Shown: positions 1 through 12,530 of the stretch, piece by piece | Position numbering within the stretch: position 1 is the first letter of the stretch | How the letters are laid out: each line of letters opens with the position of its first letter | Assembly (NCBI GenBank): GCA_016946835.1 | Contig: JACVTC010000014.1 | Span: 1-64,000, forward strand | DNA from: Neocallimastix lanati (nom. inval.) | Lineage: Eukaryota; Neocallimastigomycota; Neocallimastigomycetes; Neocallimastigales; Neocallimastigaceae | Reading direction: 5' to 3' | Length of the DNA: 64,000 nucleotides | Position numbers and translations under genes: made by a program | Notes under the pieces: model-generated | The model's database searches: none | Told to the model about the DNA's origin: nothing | What the model saw: only the letters and a program-made list of their open reading frames with translations

Positions 1-264
1 AGCCAAGTTAATTATTATTAAATATGATAGAAGTGATCTTACTAAATTGTGGTTTGAATGTTTAACTAATTTAAATAATTTTTTATAAATATTATTTAAT
101 AATAAATAATTATGAAATGACAGAGGAATTTCCAAAAGAAAAATCATTAAAATTCTTTCATACAAAAACTTATAATTAAATTTATTAATTAAAATTTTAT
201 AATTATTAAAAGTTAAATTGTTTATACTTGATAAAATTTATGTAGCTTAAATAAATATTCTATA

Positions 265-2205
265 ATTTTATTAATTGCTAAAGTATTTTATTAATAGTTG
301 TTTAAATATTTTATTAATATTTTTTAAATAAATAAATATTAATATTTTTTTAAATAAATAGATCTATATAATTGTTAAAGCATTTTATTAATATTTTTTT
401 TAAATAAATTAATCTATATAATTGTTAAAGTATTTTATTAATATTTTTTTTTAAATAAATAAATCTATATAATTGTTAAAGTATTTTATTAATATTTTTA
501 TAAATAATAAATCTATATAATTGCTAAAGTATTATATTAATAGTTGTTTAAATATTTTATTAATATTTTTTAAATAAATAAATCTATATAATTGTTAAAG
601 TATTTTATTAATATTTTTTTTTTAAATAAATAAATCTATATAATTGTTAAAGTATTGTATTAATATTTTTTTTAAATAAATAAATCTATATAATTGTTAA
701 AGTATTTTATTAATATTTTTTTAAATAAATAAATCTATATAATTGCTAAAGTATTTTATTAATAGTTGTTTAAATATTTTATTAATATTTTTTAAATAAT
801 AAATCTATATAATTGTTAAAGTATTTTATTAATATTTTTTTTAAATAAATAAATCTATATAATTGCTAAAGTATTTTATTAATAGTTGTTTAAATATTTT
901 ATTAATATTTTTAAATAAATAAATCTATATAATTGTTAAAGTATTTTATTAATATTTTTTTTTAAATAAATAAATCTATATAATTGTTAAAGTATTGTAT
1001 TAATATTTTTTTTAAATAAATAAATCTATAATTGTTAAAGTATTTTATTAATATTTTTTTTAAATAAATAAATCTATATAATTGTTAAAGTATTTTATTA
1101 ATATTTTTTTTAAATAAACAAATCTATATAATTGCTAAAGTATTTTATTAATAGTTGTTTAAATATTTTATTAATATTTTTTAAATAAATAAATCTATAT
1201 AATTGCTAAAAGTATTTTATTAATAGTTGTTTAATATTTTATTAATATTTTTTAAATAAATAAATCTATATAATTGTTAAAGTATTTTATTAATAGTTGT
1301 TTAAATATTTTATTAATATTTTTTAAATAAATAAATCTATATAATTGTTAAAGTATTTTATTAATATTTTTTTTAAATAAATAAATCTATATAATTGTTA
1401 AAGTATTTTATTAATATTTTTTTAAATAAATAAATCTATATAATTGCTAAAGTATTTTATTAATAGTTGTTTAAATATTTTATTAATATTTTTTAAATAA
1501 ATAATCTATATAATTGTTAAAGTATTTTATTAATATTTTTTTAAATAAATAAATCTATATAATTGTTAAAGTATTTTTATTAATATTTTTTTTTAAATAA
1601 ATAAATCTATATAATTGTTAAAGTATTTTATTAATATTTTTTTAAATAAATAATCTATATAATTGCTAAAGTATTTTATTAATAGTTGTTTAAATATTTT
1701 ATTAATATTTTTTAAATAAATAAATCTATATAATTGTTAAAGTATTTTATTAATATTTTTTTAAATAAATAAATCTATATAATTGCTAAAGTATTTTATT
1801 AATAGTTGTTTAAATATTTTATTAATATTTTTTAAATAAATAAATCTATATAATTGTTAAAGTATTTTATTTTTTTTTAAATAAATAAAATCTATATAAT
1901 TGTTAAAGTATTTTATTAATATTTTTTTAAATAAATAAATCTATATAATTGCTAAAGTATTTTATTAATAGTTGTTTAATATTTTATTAATATTTTTTAA
2001 ATAAATAAATCTATATAATTGTTAAGGTATTTTATTAATATTTTTTTAAATAAATAAATCTATATAATTGTTAAAGTATTTTTAATATTTTTTTTTTAAA
2101 TAAATAAATCTATATAATTGTTAAAGTATTTTATTAATATTTTTTTAAAATAAATAAATCTATATAATTGTTAAAGTATTTTATTAATTTTTTTTTTAAA
2201 ATAAA
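265..2205. repeat. Minisatellite array with two unit types
   Basis: About 33 head-to-tail units, each anchored by the core CTATATAATTGYTAAAG. Type A (about 50 bp) reads ATTGTTAAAGTATTTTATTAA then a T run and AAATAAATAAAT. Type B (about 70-75 bp) has ATTGCTAAAG and an extra ATAGTTGTTTAAATATTT block. The C in the core and the extra block occur together in nearly every unit; the unit near 1266 is a hybrid with T in the core and the extra block. Units differ mainly in T-run length and single-base indels. No coding potential is seen. The right edge decays into two copies of a short AACCTTTTAATTGTTTGAAT motif at about 2203-2250. Confidence 0.95.
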
Positions 2206-2269
2206 CCTTTTAATTGTTTGAATATTAAACCTTTTAATTGTTTGAATATTTTATTTTATTTTTTTTTTT

Positions 2270-4138
2270 GTAAAAAAATATTTATTTTTATCTAACCATT
2301 ATAATTTATTTAATTATTCACTTAATAAATTTTAAGAAAAAAATTACAAATTAATAATACAACAAAATAGTATCATATAACTATTAATTTAAAAAGCCTC
2401 AAAATTTGATATATCACGTGAAAAAATTGGCGTTTTGGACCTCTCCCAATTAATTTTAGAAAATTAAAAATTATATTAATTATATTTTTTTATTTTTTAT
2501 AACAAATTTACATTATTATTTCAAATTTCTGTGGTAATCTAATATATAATTATTGTCAGAAATTATAAATTATTTAGAACTGTAAATTAATATAAATTAA
2601 TTTACATATGAAATACGTGATGTATTGATAAATATACATAATGTAAATATAAATATTATAAGAATAAGCCACATTAAATTATATATATAAATATATTATA
2701 ATGATAATATATGTGAAACTATTCTTAATTCATTATTCCTATTATTCTTAACTCATAACTATTTGATTATATACAAAACTATTACTAAGAATAAATATAA
2801 TAATATTGAATTCATATTAGCATTCATACATATTTGATTATAATAAATTAAATATATTAAATAAAGATCACACATTTAAATCTAATTTCCAACAATTATT
2901 ATTTAAAATTACTGTAATATTTTGATATATAAGTATTATTTTAAAGAATATTTTATTACAAAAAAAAAAGTTTTATACATTATATATAATATAAATAAAT
3001 AAATAATTAAATAAATAAAATAATTAATATTTCTGTCATAAAAAAAAATACTTTAATATACTTACGCTTTATAAAAATTAATGATTTTATTTTTTATAAA
3101 ACTAAATACATTTTTAATATTATGAGATTGATAATTTTTTTTTTTTTTTTAATATAGAGAAAAAAAAATCAATTTATTAATATCATTAATAAATCCATAA
3201 TAATAATAATAATTAAAAATTAATTGAAGTAATTTTAAATTAGTAAAATATAATTAATATTATCATTATTTAATAGAAATTAGTAATAAATAATTTAAAC
3301 CTATAACAATTATAATGTGGTAGAGATATTACTAATTAATTTAAAAATAATTATAAAAAATATTATCATTTTATTATTATATAATAATTATGAATATTAA
3401 TTTTACGAAATTTTAAATTTTATCTATATGATATTGAATAATATATATTTTATATTTTTTATTGGACCATTGTTCATTTTTAATATATAAAATAACTTAA
3501 AAAAATAATATTTATATACCAAAAAACTAATAAAATATATATTATAAAAAATATAAAACGAAAACATTAACCATTCAAGACTTATAAATATCATATCCAA
3601 TATTATTGAAAGAAAAAAAAAGGTCATTGTAGATAATTAATGACTAAATATTCTCAATAACTATATCTATATAATTATTAAATCTAAAATTTCATTAAAC
3701 ATATGATTAAAATAACAATATATTATTATAATTTTAATATTAATTTAATATATATGATTTTTAATTTAATAAATTATTTTAACTTTTAGAGGAATTAATC
3801 TAATATAAAGAAATGACTTTTTTAATTATAGTAGATATAATTAAAAAAAGTTAAAAATTTGATAAAATTATTAATTGCTTAGTATTTCTAATATAATATT
3901 AAGAAATATTAAGAAATGACTAAATTTTTAATATTATTTAAAATAGAAATAATTAATAAAGTTTTATAATTTAAATTTATAGATTTATATTGTAAGAAGA
4001 ACTTATCATAAAAAGTTTTTGTTATTAACATAAAATAAACTAATTAAGGATCAATTAATCTTATTAATTTTATTAAATTTGATATTTTAAGCAATTTTAA
4101 GATTTTGAGAAATTTCTCTAATTTTATTTCTTTTTATG

Positions 4139-4171
<33 letters not shown>

Positions 4172-4407
4172 GATAATAATATTATAATAATTAATATTTA
4201 TTTATTTATTATCAATCATTACATATTAACTGATTAACATTAATAATAACTTATTTTTTTTATAAAAAATATTTTTACTTAGTAAAAACATTGAATTTTT
4301 TATTTTAAAAATTTTAATTATTAAATAATTTTTTTTGTTATTAAAATCAATTAAGCAAATCATTTAAATAAAATTCTAATAATTAATATTTATAAACAAA
4401 ATAATGT

Positions 4408-4447
<40 letters not shown>

Positions 4448-6090
4448 TTTTTTTTACAAATAAAATATTAATGAATAATTAAAAATATCTTTTCTAATTT
4501 TTTAAGCATATACATAAAAAATTAAAAAATTCCAATGATTTATTTATATAGTTCATAATATTATTTGGTATATTAAATCTATTAGATAAATTAAATAATA
4601 ATTATTTATTATACTAATAAAAAAAAAAGTTACAATATTTTTATGTTATTATAATTTTTTTAAAAATTAATTATTTTTTTCACTTTACAAATAAAATTAA
4701 ATCATATTATTATTTTAATATTATTTTAATTCTAACAGTAATCATTTTCTCAAAATTTTATATAATTAATAAAATTTTAACTTCTGAAGATAAGCAAACA
4801 AAAAATATATATTTAATTTTATAATAATTTGTTACATGTAATAAAATTTAATAAAATATTATTAATAAAAAAAAATAATATGAAATAATAATAAATTAAT
4901 AAAAGTAGAAAAGTGTGATTTTTTTTCGTGATTTTATTTATTATATTTTGTATTAATTACATTGGAATTTTATACTAATATTATTCTTTTAATATTTATT
5001 TTATTAAAATAAAATAGATTTTTGTATATCGATTATCAGCCAATCATGCTTAAATAAAAAATACCGTTTATAATAGTTTCTATATTTAGTAATTTATTTA
5101 ACATACCGATTTAAAATTTAAAATATTAAGAAAAAAAAAAAAATAATAAAAAAACATTTTTTTAAGAGAAATTTTAATTTTTTAGTTATAATTTTTAATC
5201 ACTTATGGAAAAGAAATATTAAAAATCTTAAAATAATATGATGAAAATCATAATAAAAAAAAAAGTTATGGAAACAATAGAATTTGTGAAAATAATTAAA
5301 AAAAAAAAAAGAGATATAATTAGTTTTTAATTACTAATTTAATGATTAATTTATTATAAATTAAAGATTTAGTAAAAAAAAAATAATTATAATTTATTAT
5401 AAAATAACATATTAATAATAATAAACAATTATTAGTACCATTAATAATTAAAAAGTAATAATATCTATTAAATAAAATATATATTTTGAATTATTATATA
5501 GGTATATATATATATACATAAAAACTATTTAAATATGTCATTTCTTTTCTTATTTTCCAATTTTTAATATTTTAAATTCAAAAATAGTTATATATATATA
5601 GAGTACTAAAAATAAATTATTAATTCCTTTAATATATATATAATTTTAAATAAATATATTAGGATTTTGACTTATTAAGACTTTAAAACATTTTAATATA
5701 ATAATAATATAGTTTTAGTTTTAATTTTGATTCGTTCTTCGACTAAATATATTTATCCTAATATAGAAATATCAAAATATATTAATACTTTTTTTTTTTT
5801 TAATTTAAATATAAAAATATAGAACTAAAACAAAATATAAATACTACAAAATTTTTTTAAAACTTTTTACAATTTTAAAAATTTTTTTTAAAAATATTTT
5901 AGCTTTTATTGTAAAATATTTAAAATATATATATATATATAAAATAAATAATATAAAAGAACATAGAAAAAATTTGTAATAAAAACATTTTTATTCTTAT
6001 TGTATAGGATAATTGTATAAATTTTTTGTATTAGATAGTTGTAAATATATTTAAAAATAAATCAATATCCAAAAATAACATTATATTTTA
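2270..6090. other. Intergenic region, no gene seen
   Basis: About 3.8 kb of very AT-rich DNA with T/A homopolymers (for example about 4141-4167 and 4411-4445) and short microsatellites. No reading frame with protein-like composition or paired splice sites was seen. A slightly less AT-rich patch at about 2395-2455 contains CACGTG and CTCTCCC but has no clear identity. Confidence 0.6.
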
Positions 6091-6101
6091 ATAATACTAA
6101 A

Positions 6102-6872
6102 ATGGCTACCAACAATTATGATGAATTAACTAAAAAATGTCAAGAGATTTTTGACAAACTTATTCTTGAAAATAAGGATGAAATAGAAAAATTAAATAAG
6201 AAAGAAGAAACAAGACATCAAAGAACAAGATCTATGGCTCCACCAAACTCTTATGGTTTATATGGATCTTCTCGTAGACAATGTGATATTGAATGTACCA
6301 TAGTTAGACCACGTTCTCAGAGTGTTCCACTTTCTTTCTTATCGGATTACAATGCTAAGCAACCTAATAATACTCCTATTAATACCAACTTAGCAAGACC
6401 AACAGTTGAACCAATTCAAGAAGAAGGTGAATTCAATATTTATAATCAAAGATCAAAAATGAATAACTATACAATATCTACAGATCAATTATTGAATGCA
6501 GAATTAAGAAAAATTTCAAGTAAAATGGATACTCATAACCGTTCTAAATCCCTATCTTCAATTTCTGAAAATGATATATTAAATATTGAAAGTTTAATAA
6601 ACAAGCAAGAGGAGGAACAGAATAAAGAAAGGACACAAAAGAAGGCATATAGAAGTCGTTCCCATTCTTATTCTTATGGAAATTCTTATTTAAATAGAAC
6701 ACCATTAAGCATTGACGAATACAAAAAGAGAGTTGAATTAGAAGTTTATCGTCAACAAATTAAATGTCATGAAAAACTTGAATTTGAAAATTATGAACGT
6801 AATAAGTACCAAAAATTCTTAAAATGGCAAGAAATCGATTACCAAAATAAAAGGAGTTCTTGGAATATTTAA
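6102..6872 (+). CDS. Hypothetical Ser/Arg-rich protein, 256 aa
   Basis: A single-exon frame from ATG to TAA with codon use far less AT-biased than its flanks. I do not recognise a family. The N-terminal 35 residues are charged and helical (many K/E). A middle region, residues 38-200, is rich in Ser, Asn and Arg with repeated basic-Ser motifs: RTRS at 41-44, RSQSVP at 71-76, NRSKS at 146-150 and RSRSHS at 184-189. RSQSVP fits the mode-1 14-3-3 consensus (RSxSxP, second Ser phosphorylated), and several sites suit basophilic kinases. The C-terminus, 205-256, is charged with alternating aromatic and basic residues and probably helical. There is no signal peptide or membrane segment. It is likely a cytosolic, phospho-regulated scaffold-like protein; function unknown. 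The ATG is the first in the frame and sits in a CTAAAATGG context. Confidence 0.8.
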   Translation: MATNNYDELTKKCQEIFDKLILENKDEIEKLNKKEETRHQRTRSMAPPNSYGLYGSSRRQCDIECTIVRPRSQSVPLSFLSDYNAKQPNNTPINTNLARPTVEPIQEEGEFNIYNQRSKMNNYTISTDQLLNAELRKISSKMDTHNRSKSLSSISENDILNIESLINKQEEEQNKERTQKKAYRSRSHSYSYGNSYLNRTPLSIDEYKKRVELEVYRQQIKCHEKLEFENYERNKYQKFLKWQEIDYQNKRSSWNI

Positions 6873-6901
6873 AAAAAAAAAAAAGAAAAAAAAAATGGAA
6901 T

Positions 6902-7145
6902 TTTAAACTATTTAAGAAAAAAAGTTTAATAAGAAGAAATTAAGATATTCTTTAAATTTTTAAATAATACCTTTTTTTTCTTTATTTATAATAAAGTATT
7001 TAACAAAAAAAAAAACAAACAAACAAAAAAAAAAAAAACAAAAAAAAAAAAACAAAAAAAAAGAAAATTTAAATTATCTAAGAAAAAAGTCTAATAAGAA
7101 GAAATTAAGATATATTTTAAAATTTTAAATTATACCTTTTTTACT
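6902..7145. repeat. Imperfect direct duplication after the 6.1-kb gene
   Basis: A segment of about 75 bp occurs at about 6902-6978 and again at about 7064-7142. Both copies contain the core TAATAAGAAGAAATTAAGAT followed by an A/T stretch and TACCTTTTTT. They are separated by A-rich runs with C interruptions. The copies lie in the probable 3' UTR or terminator region of the preceding gene. Confidence 0.75.
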
Positions 7146-7149
7146 TTAT

Positions 7150-7462
7150 ATAATTAAGCATATATTTTGATTTAAGTATATATAATTGTATTAAAAAACA
7201 ATATATTAATATCGTTTTTATTTATTACAATATTAAAAGTAAAAACGAGAATGAAAGATGTATTTATTATATTATATTATTCCTAAATAATTTTGAAATT
7301 AGTTTATTCATGTATTATTTAATTTTATATTTAATTTTATATTTGAACTATTTTTAATTCATATATTTTAATAATACCGTTGTAACTAATCTGGTATAAA
7401 TAATATATATATTGATATATGTATAAAACGCTTATAAATTATAAAAAAAAAAAAAAATTTAT

Positions 7463-7494
<32 letters not shown>

Positions 7495-7570
7495 TAAAGT
7501 AAAAAAGTAAATATAAAAATAAAAAGAAAAAATTATATATATTAATAATTATTGTGTATTTATATTTATA

Positions 7571-7606
<36 letters not shown>

Positions 7607-8187
7607 ACTAAATGTTTCTCATTTTTGTCAAATCATCAAAATATATTAATATTTAAGATTTACTATCTTATGATTAGTAATTTAATTACTTAATCTATTT
7701 TATAAATTCAACTTTTTTATATTATGTAATTTAATGAATTTTAATAAATATAATAAAATAAAATTAATTACAGTTTAAATATGATAAAAACAAAAACAAA
7801 AACAAAAAATTAAGAATATATTAAACTTTATTTTTTTGTCATATATATTAGTATTAAAAAAGGAAGACAAAAAAAAAAAAAAATTTAAAATATATTGAAC
7901 TTTATTTTTGTCATATATATTAATGTTAAAAAAGATGAAAGAATAAAATTCTTTTATTCCTCCAATATATTTTAATAATATAAATATAGTTACATAAATA
8001 TGATTATAATTTAATAATAATATAAAGTTTTTAAAGTTTTCGGTATATCTTTATCATAATATAAATGGATAAATATATTAATAAAATTAATTAGAGAAAT
8101 ATAATTTAATATACATTATTCTGAGTTTAAAATAAAATTATAATGTATTATATTTAAAATATGAGAATTATATATATAAATAAAATA

Positions 8188-8219
<32 letters not shown>

Positions 8220-8340
8220 AAAAAAGATAAAACATATTTCAATTAAAAATAAAAGATAAACGGTAATATAATAAAAACGAAAGATAAAAATTATACTGTA
8301 GTATAATTATTAATTAAATTAATAAAAATATAAGATAATT
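7150..8340. other. Intergenic, no gene seen
   Basis: AT-rich spacer with an ATT microsatellite at about 7571-7600, A runs at 7442-7492, and a TA run beside a T run at about 8190-8220. A short A-rich/TATATTGAACTT segment is loosely repeated at about 7810-7850 and 7870-7920. No coding signal was found. Confidence 0.6.
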
Positions 8341-8348
8341 AAAAAAAA

Positions 8349-8782
8349 ATGGTTTCAGAAAATAATAGCAATAATAACAAAAAAAATAATCAAAATAAAG
8401 CATAAAGTGAAAATGATAAACGGTCAGTTATAACAGCTGGTAATGACATTGATGAAAAAAGATTAAATTATTTAGATATAATACGTGAAAACACAAATCA
8501 TAATAAAGTAAATGTCATATATATATAATATTATCAATAAATAATATATACAATTATTATTATAATAATAAAATATATTATTATTAATAATATTAAAATA
8601 TTAAATATCCTTATTATACTTTAAAAGAAAGAAATTTTATGTAGAATCGTTTTTTGTGGTAAAGTGAATTTATATGATAATTTATCTGAAGAGGAAAAAA
8701 CTAAAATTACTCAACAAGATTTAGGAGGTATTATAATGTTAAAATAATCGTTTCAATAAATTGATGTTAATAATAAATTATA

Positions 8783-8822
<40 letters not shown>

Positions 8823-9152
8823 AAAGATTTATTGATGCATTAAAAATGTTTGAAATAATATCATAAAATAGAACATATAAAAAATCTTTTTTTATATTAA
8901 TTATATTAACATTTTTTTTTTAATTTATAATTAAATAAATTTAATAATTATTCATCATTTATCAAAAAATATCAAAGTACCAATTCAATTATAACAGGCT
9001 TATTTCTATATTCAGATACAGTTTTTATTCATTTCATTGAGGTATAAAATCATACAAAAACTTTTAAATAAATAATTAGTAGTAATAATAATAATTTTAT
9101 TTATTAGCATAATCTAATTTGATATGTATATATAATATCAAAATTTATTATT

Positions 9153-9191
<39 letters not shown>

Positions 9192-9649
9192 CTGTTGTTG
9201 TTCAAAAAAAAAAGGCCTCACAAAGAATTATTAACTATATAAATAATGATATTAAAAATAATGTGCTACTTGATATGGAATCCATTAAATATTTATATTA
9301 TAATGACTATATATCCTTTTTCAATAATTATATAAATATATTATTCTTTTATTAAAATAAAAGAATAACAGTTAATTTTATTTTTTTTTTTATTTTAATA
9401 AAAGAATAACAATAATAATATAAAATTAAATCATTTAATAATTAAAAAAATATTCTTAACTTTTAAATATACATCGAAAATAGATCATTTCCATTTTGGA
9501 TAAATCGGACTCTACCAAAACTTGATAAAATATATATAGATGACGAAATGAGTGATGAACATATTGATGAAACAGTAATAATAATTATTTAAATATTATT
9601 AAATATTTTTATTTATAATTTATCTATATTTATTTATTTATATTTTAAG

Positions 9650-9682
<33 letters not shown>

Positions 9683-10383
9683 TTTTTTCAATTTTCATTA
9701 ATACTAATAAAATATAATCAATATTTTAGGTATTTAATTTAGTTAGCAACTTGGTTTCCTTTGGAGAAATTTTATCATCAATTACAAAAGTATTATTATT
9801 AAAAGTTTATTATTATTAATATTATTATTATTATTATTATTAATTTATAAACAAGTAATTATGATATTGATTTATTAATCAATATTAATTAATATTAATT
9901 ATAATTTTTTTTAATAATAAACATTTATTATGTTTATTAATTCAATACACAATAATTAATAATAACAATAATAACAATAATAACAATATAAATTAATAAT
10001 AATCATTCAAAAAAAAAAAAAAAAGGATGAAATCAAAATTGCATTAGAAGAATTAGGAACAAAACATAGTAATTTAATTCCATCAGCTACCCAATTAGAT
10101 CAATTCATGAAGCCAAATATCGACATTATTTCGCTTTATGAATGGAATACCATATTTTCTCCGGACTATGGTTTGGTTTTGGAAAGTGGTAAGCCTAAAA
10201 AAAAAAGTTTATATTTTAATTTTCTTTATAAATGATTTAATATTAAAAATAATTTATTTTATAATTATTATATATATTCTTAATAACTTTAAATATTAAA
10301 AAATTATAATTTAATTAATTCTTTATTTGTTCATTATGAACATAGAATTAACATGGCCAGAACCAGAATCATTAATATTTTAA
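8349..10383 (+). pseudogene. Decayed BLUF/TEX47-like gene, multi-exon
   Basis: Pieced together from exons 8349-8507, 8628-8727, about 8827-9041, 9215 to about 9350, 9484-9574, 9730-9789, 10026-10188 and 10346-10383. The last five segments carry protein-like sequence, and the final three join in phase with clean GT/AG sites. A stretch near 8988-9041 reads IITGLFLYSDTVFIHFIE, which resembles the ITGLLLY..G.F.Q.LEG core of BLUF/TEX47-like ferredoxin folds and continues into ASQRIINYI. The C-terminus is WPEPESLIF. Breaks: TAA at 8403-8405 in exon 1; a frame conflict between the second and third segments, with another TAA in the readable frame of the third; no usable donor after 9330. Flagellated fungi might keep a TEX47-like protein, but this copy looks non-functional unless the assembly is wrong. 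The family call is by eye. Confidence 0.5.
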
Positions 10384-10516
10384 ATTATCTATCTTATTTT
10401 TTTTTTTTTTTTATTTTATTTTTTCTTAATACATAAAATATCATAAATTACGAAAGCAGTAATATCATATTAAATGATAAAATAAATTGGAATTTAATTT
10501 AACAATAAAAATTCAA

Positions 10517-10549
<33 letters not shown>

Positions 10550-10724
10550 CAATATTCTTTTTCATTATTTTCAGTACGTAAGTGATAATTATTAAAAATT
10601 TTGGAATAATTTTTATAATTTAATATTTCTTTTATTAGAAAACAATAATAAATAGTAATATTTTTTATTATTAATAATAAAAATAATACAAATAATAAAA
10701 ATAATAAAATTAATAAAAATAATA

Positions 10725-11321
10725 GATATAATATTCTTTTTTATATATAATTTATTAATATTCAATTGAAAAAATAATTTTTTATAATTCTCTTTTAATA
10801 GAATATATTATTATATCTTTTGAAATAGTTATTTAATAATAGTTAATGGTAAAAATATATTATTTCTTTTGATATATTTATTTGTGATTATATAGAATAT
10901 CTTTAAAATTTATGGCTTTATTTTAAAATATTTATAAGCCACATTATGAAATGCACTACATTCATAATTAAGAATCTAATGATCGTGCATTTCTCAACGT
11001 GGCGTATTTTTGTATGTGGCTTTTTAATAATTAAATAATAATTATTAAAAATAAATAATTAAATTAATAATAAATATTCTTTTTTTTATATATATAACTT
11101 ATTAATATTCAATTATAAAATTAATTTTTTATAATTCCTTTTTAATAGAATATATTATTATTTCTTTTGAAATAGTTATTTAATAATAGTTAATGGTAAA
11201 AATATACTATTATTTCTTTTGAAATAATAATTATTTATATATTTATTAATGATTATATAGAATATCTTAAAAAATTATAGCTTTATTTTAAAATATTTAT
11301 AAGCCACATTGCGAAATGCAC
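10725..11321. mobile_element. Two tandem copies of a MITE-like element
   Basis: The second copy, 10985-11321 (337 bp), is bounded by near-perfect 19-bp inverted repeats: GTGCATTTCTCAACGTGGC at 10985-11003 and GCCACATTGCGAAATGCAC at 11303-11321. Inside lies a second pairing of GTGGCTT with AAGCCAC. The first copy, about 10725-10956, has the same interior (AATAGAATATATTATTAT, GTTAATGGTAAAAATATA, GGCTTTATTTTAAAATATTT) and right terminus (10938-10956), but I could not find its left terminus. Both right ends are followed by TACATTCATAATTAA, so the flank was copied too. No open reading frame. A related copy lies at 46028-46290. Confidence 0.75.
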
Positions 11322-11339
11322 TACATTCATAATTAATAT

Positions 11340-11593
11340 CTTGACCTACTCATTAAGGCCAAATTGACTTTTAAGTTTTAATAATAATCTTACCACCATA
11401 TACGAATTTAAAACTACGATTTCAATCGATTACTTCAAGATATTTGAGTTAATCAATTTAATCAATAATTCTTTTAATATATAATTAACAAAAATTGATA
11501 TATTAATTTTTTTTTTTTTTTTTTTTTTTATTTAAAGCCGAAATTTTTTATTTATTTATTCGTTTATTAATTACATGAATTTTTTTTATAAAG

Positions 11594-11639
<46 letters not shown>

Positions 11640-11640
11640 A
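11340..11640. other. Spacer with long T and A runs
   Basis: A short patch of moderate GC at about 11341-11450 (CTACTCATTAAGGCCAAATT, CTTACCACC) has no recognisable identity. It is followed by a T run at 11510-11530 and an A run of about 43 nt at 11597-11638. No gene seen. Confidence 0.5.
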
Positions 11641-11765
11641 GAATTAATATAATAAATATTATTTATCCAATTAGAATATAATAATATTTAAAATAGTAAT
11701 GTGAAACAAAAAGTAATATTAAAAATAAAATATGTAAATAAATTCAAAAAAAGTTCATATGGATT

Positions 11766-11954
11766 TTATATGCAACGAACCTCACTTATAGGATTTTTGT
11801 TTAAAGGGAATTCTAATTCCGGATTGGGGTTTGAATTGACTATCTGAAAGAAATTATGGTCCTCTCTTTCAAAGGTATTGGCCCTGTTAGCCTGTCTTAC
11901 TGCATTTTCAGCATTAACATTTCTGGTTAGTTTTACCCTTATCGAGTGTAGTGT
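11766..11954 (-). pseudogene. Orphan coding fragment, 62 codons, no Met
   Basis: An open stretch on the minus strand from after a TAA (11955-11957) to a TAA at 11766-11768. Composition is protein-like and much less AT-rich than its surroundings. The translation contains RNVNAENAVRQANRANTFER, then EREDHNFFQIVNSNPNPEL, and ends NPISEVRCI. It has no Met and no obvious acceptor, and its upstream side is cut by an AAAT microsatellite, so it is best read as the 3' scrap of a larger gene or transposon. I do not recognise the family. Confidence 0.45.
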
Positions 11955-11962
11955 TTAAAGTT

Positions 11963-12078
<116 letters not shown>

Positions 12079-12084
12079 AGATTG

Positions 12085-12530
12085 ATATATGTTGTTTATT
12101 TATTGTATATAATAATGCAAATAGAACATATATGATGCATTATATAGAATATATATCACGTGAATATATTGGATACATATACATATGTACAAGTTACACA
12201 AGTTCTTAAAAGGATTGTTAACATATATTTATACAATATAAAATAAACTTATTAATTGATTTACATTAATATAAATTATCATATATAAGATAATATGAAT
12301 AAATATATAGTATAATTATTAAGTAGATATTGTTAGCTGATCTGAAGTTCTGTATATAAGAATTATTGATGTATGTGATATACATGAATCTAATGTGCTA
12401 TAAATGATGAATAGTAAAAATTCACTGTAATATTTATACTTAAAGATAATACTTAATTTATAAAAACAAAATAAATCAACAATAACAAATTTATTAATCA
12501 CAAATTAAAGTGCGTTAACAGATTAAGAGT
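12085..12530 (+). mobile_element. Copia LTR relic with primer-binding site (+)
   Basis: The sequence ending GCGTTAACA at 12520 is followed at once by GATTAAGAGT (12521-12530). The same arrangement, TTAACA then GATTAAGAGTCTCA, marks the 5' LTR edge of the copia element at 31.7-36.9 kb on the other strand. The stretch left of it, to about 12085, is probably the LTR, though its left edge is not defined. The 12531-12760 interval may hold a few leader or gag codons (a short frame from about 12668 broken by TAG at 12718). No pol is present and no partner LTR was found. Confidence 0.4.

Noticed and set aside
265-2205. CRISPR-like array
   Set aside because: Units have no unique spacers; spacing differences come from T-run length and one insertion block.
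3424-3627. 67-residue minus-strand frame
   Set aside because: Composition is what random AT-rich sequence gives (I, F, Y, L); no support from splice signals or neighbours.
9119-9355. Small protein with a poly-Phe start
   Set aside because: The Phe run is the T tract before a splice acceptor; only the part from ASQRIINYI is coding-like and belongs to the TEX47-like relic.
11775-11955. GC-richer island as a tRNA or other RNA gene
   Set aside because: No cloverleaf or A/B boxes; the minus strand gives a clean protein-like frame instead.
12319-12501. 60-residue minus-strand frame
   Set aside because: It lies within the probable copia LTR relic and has low-complexity composition.
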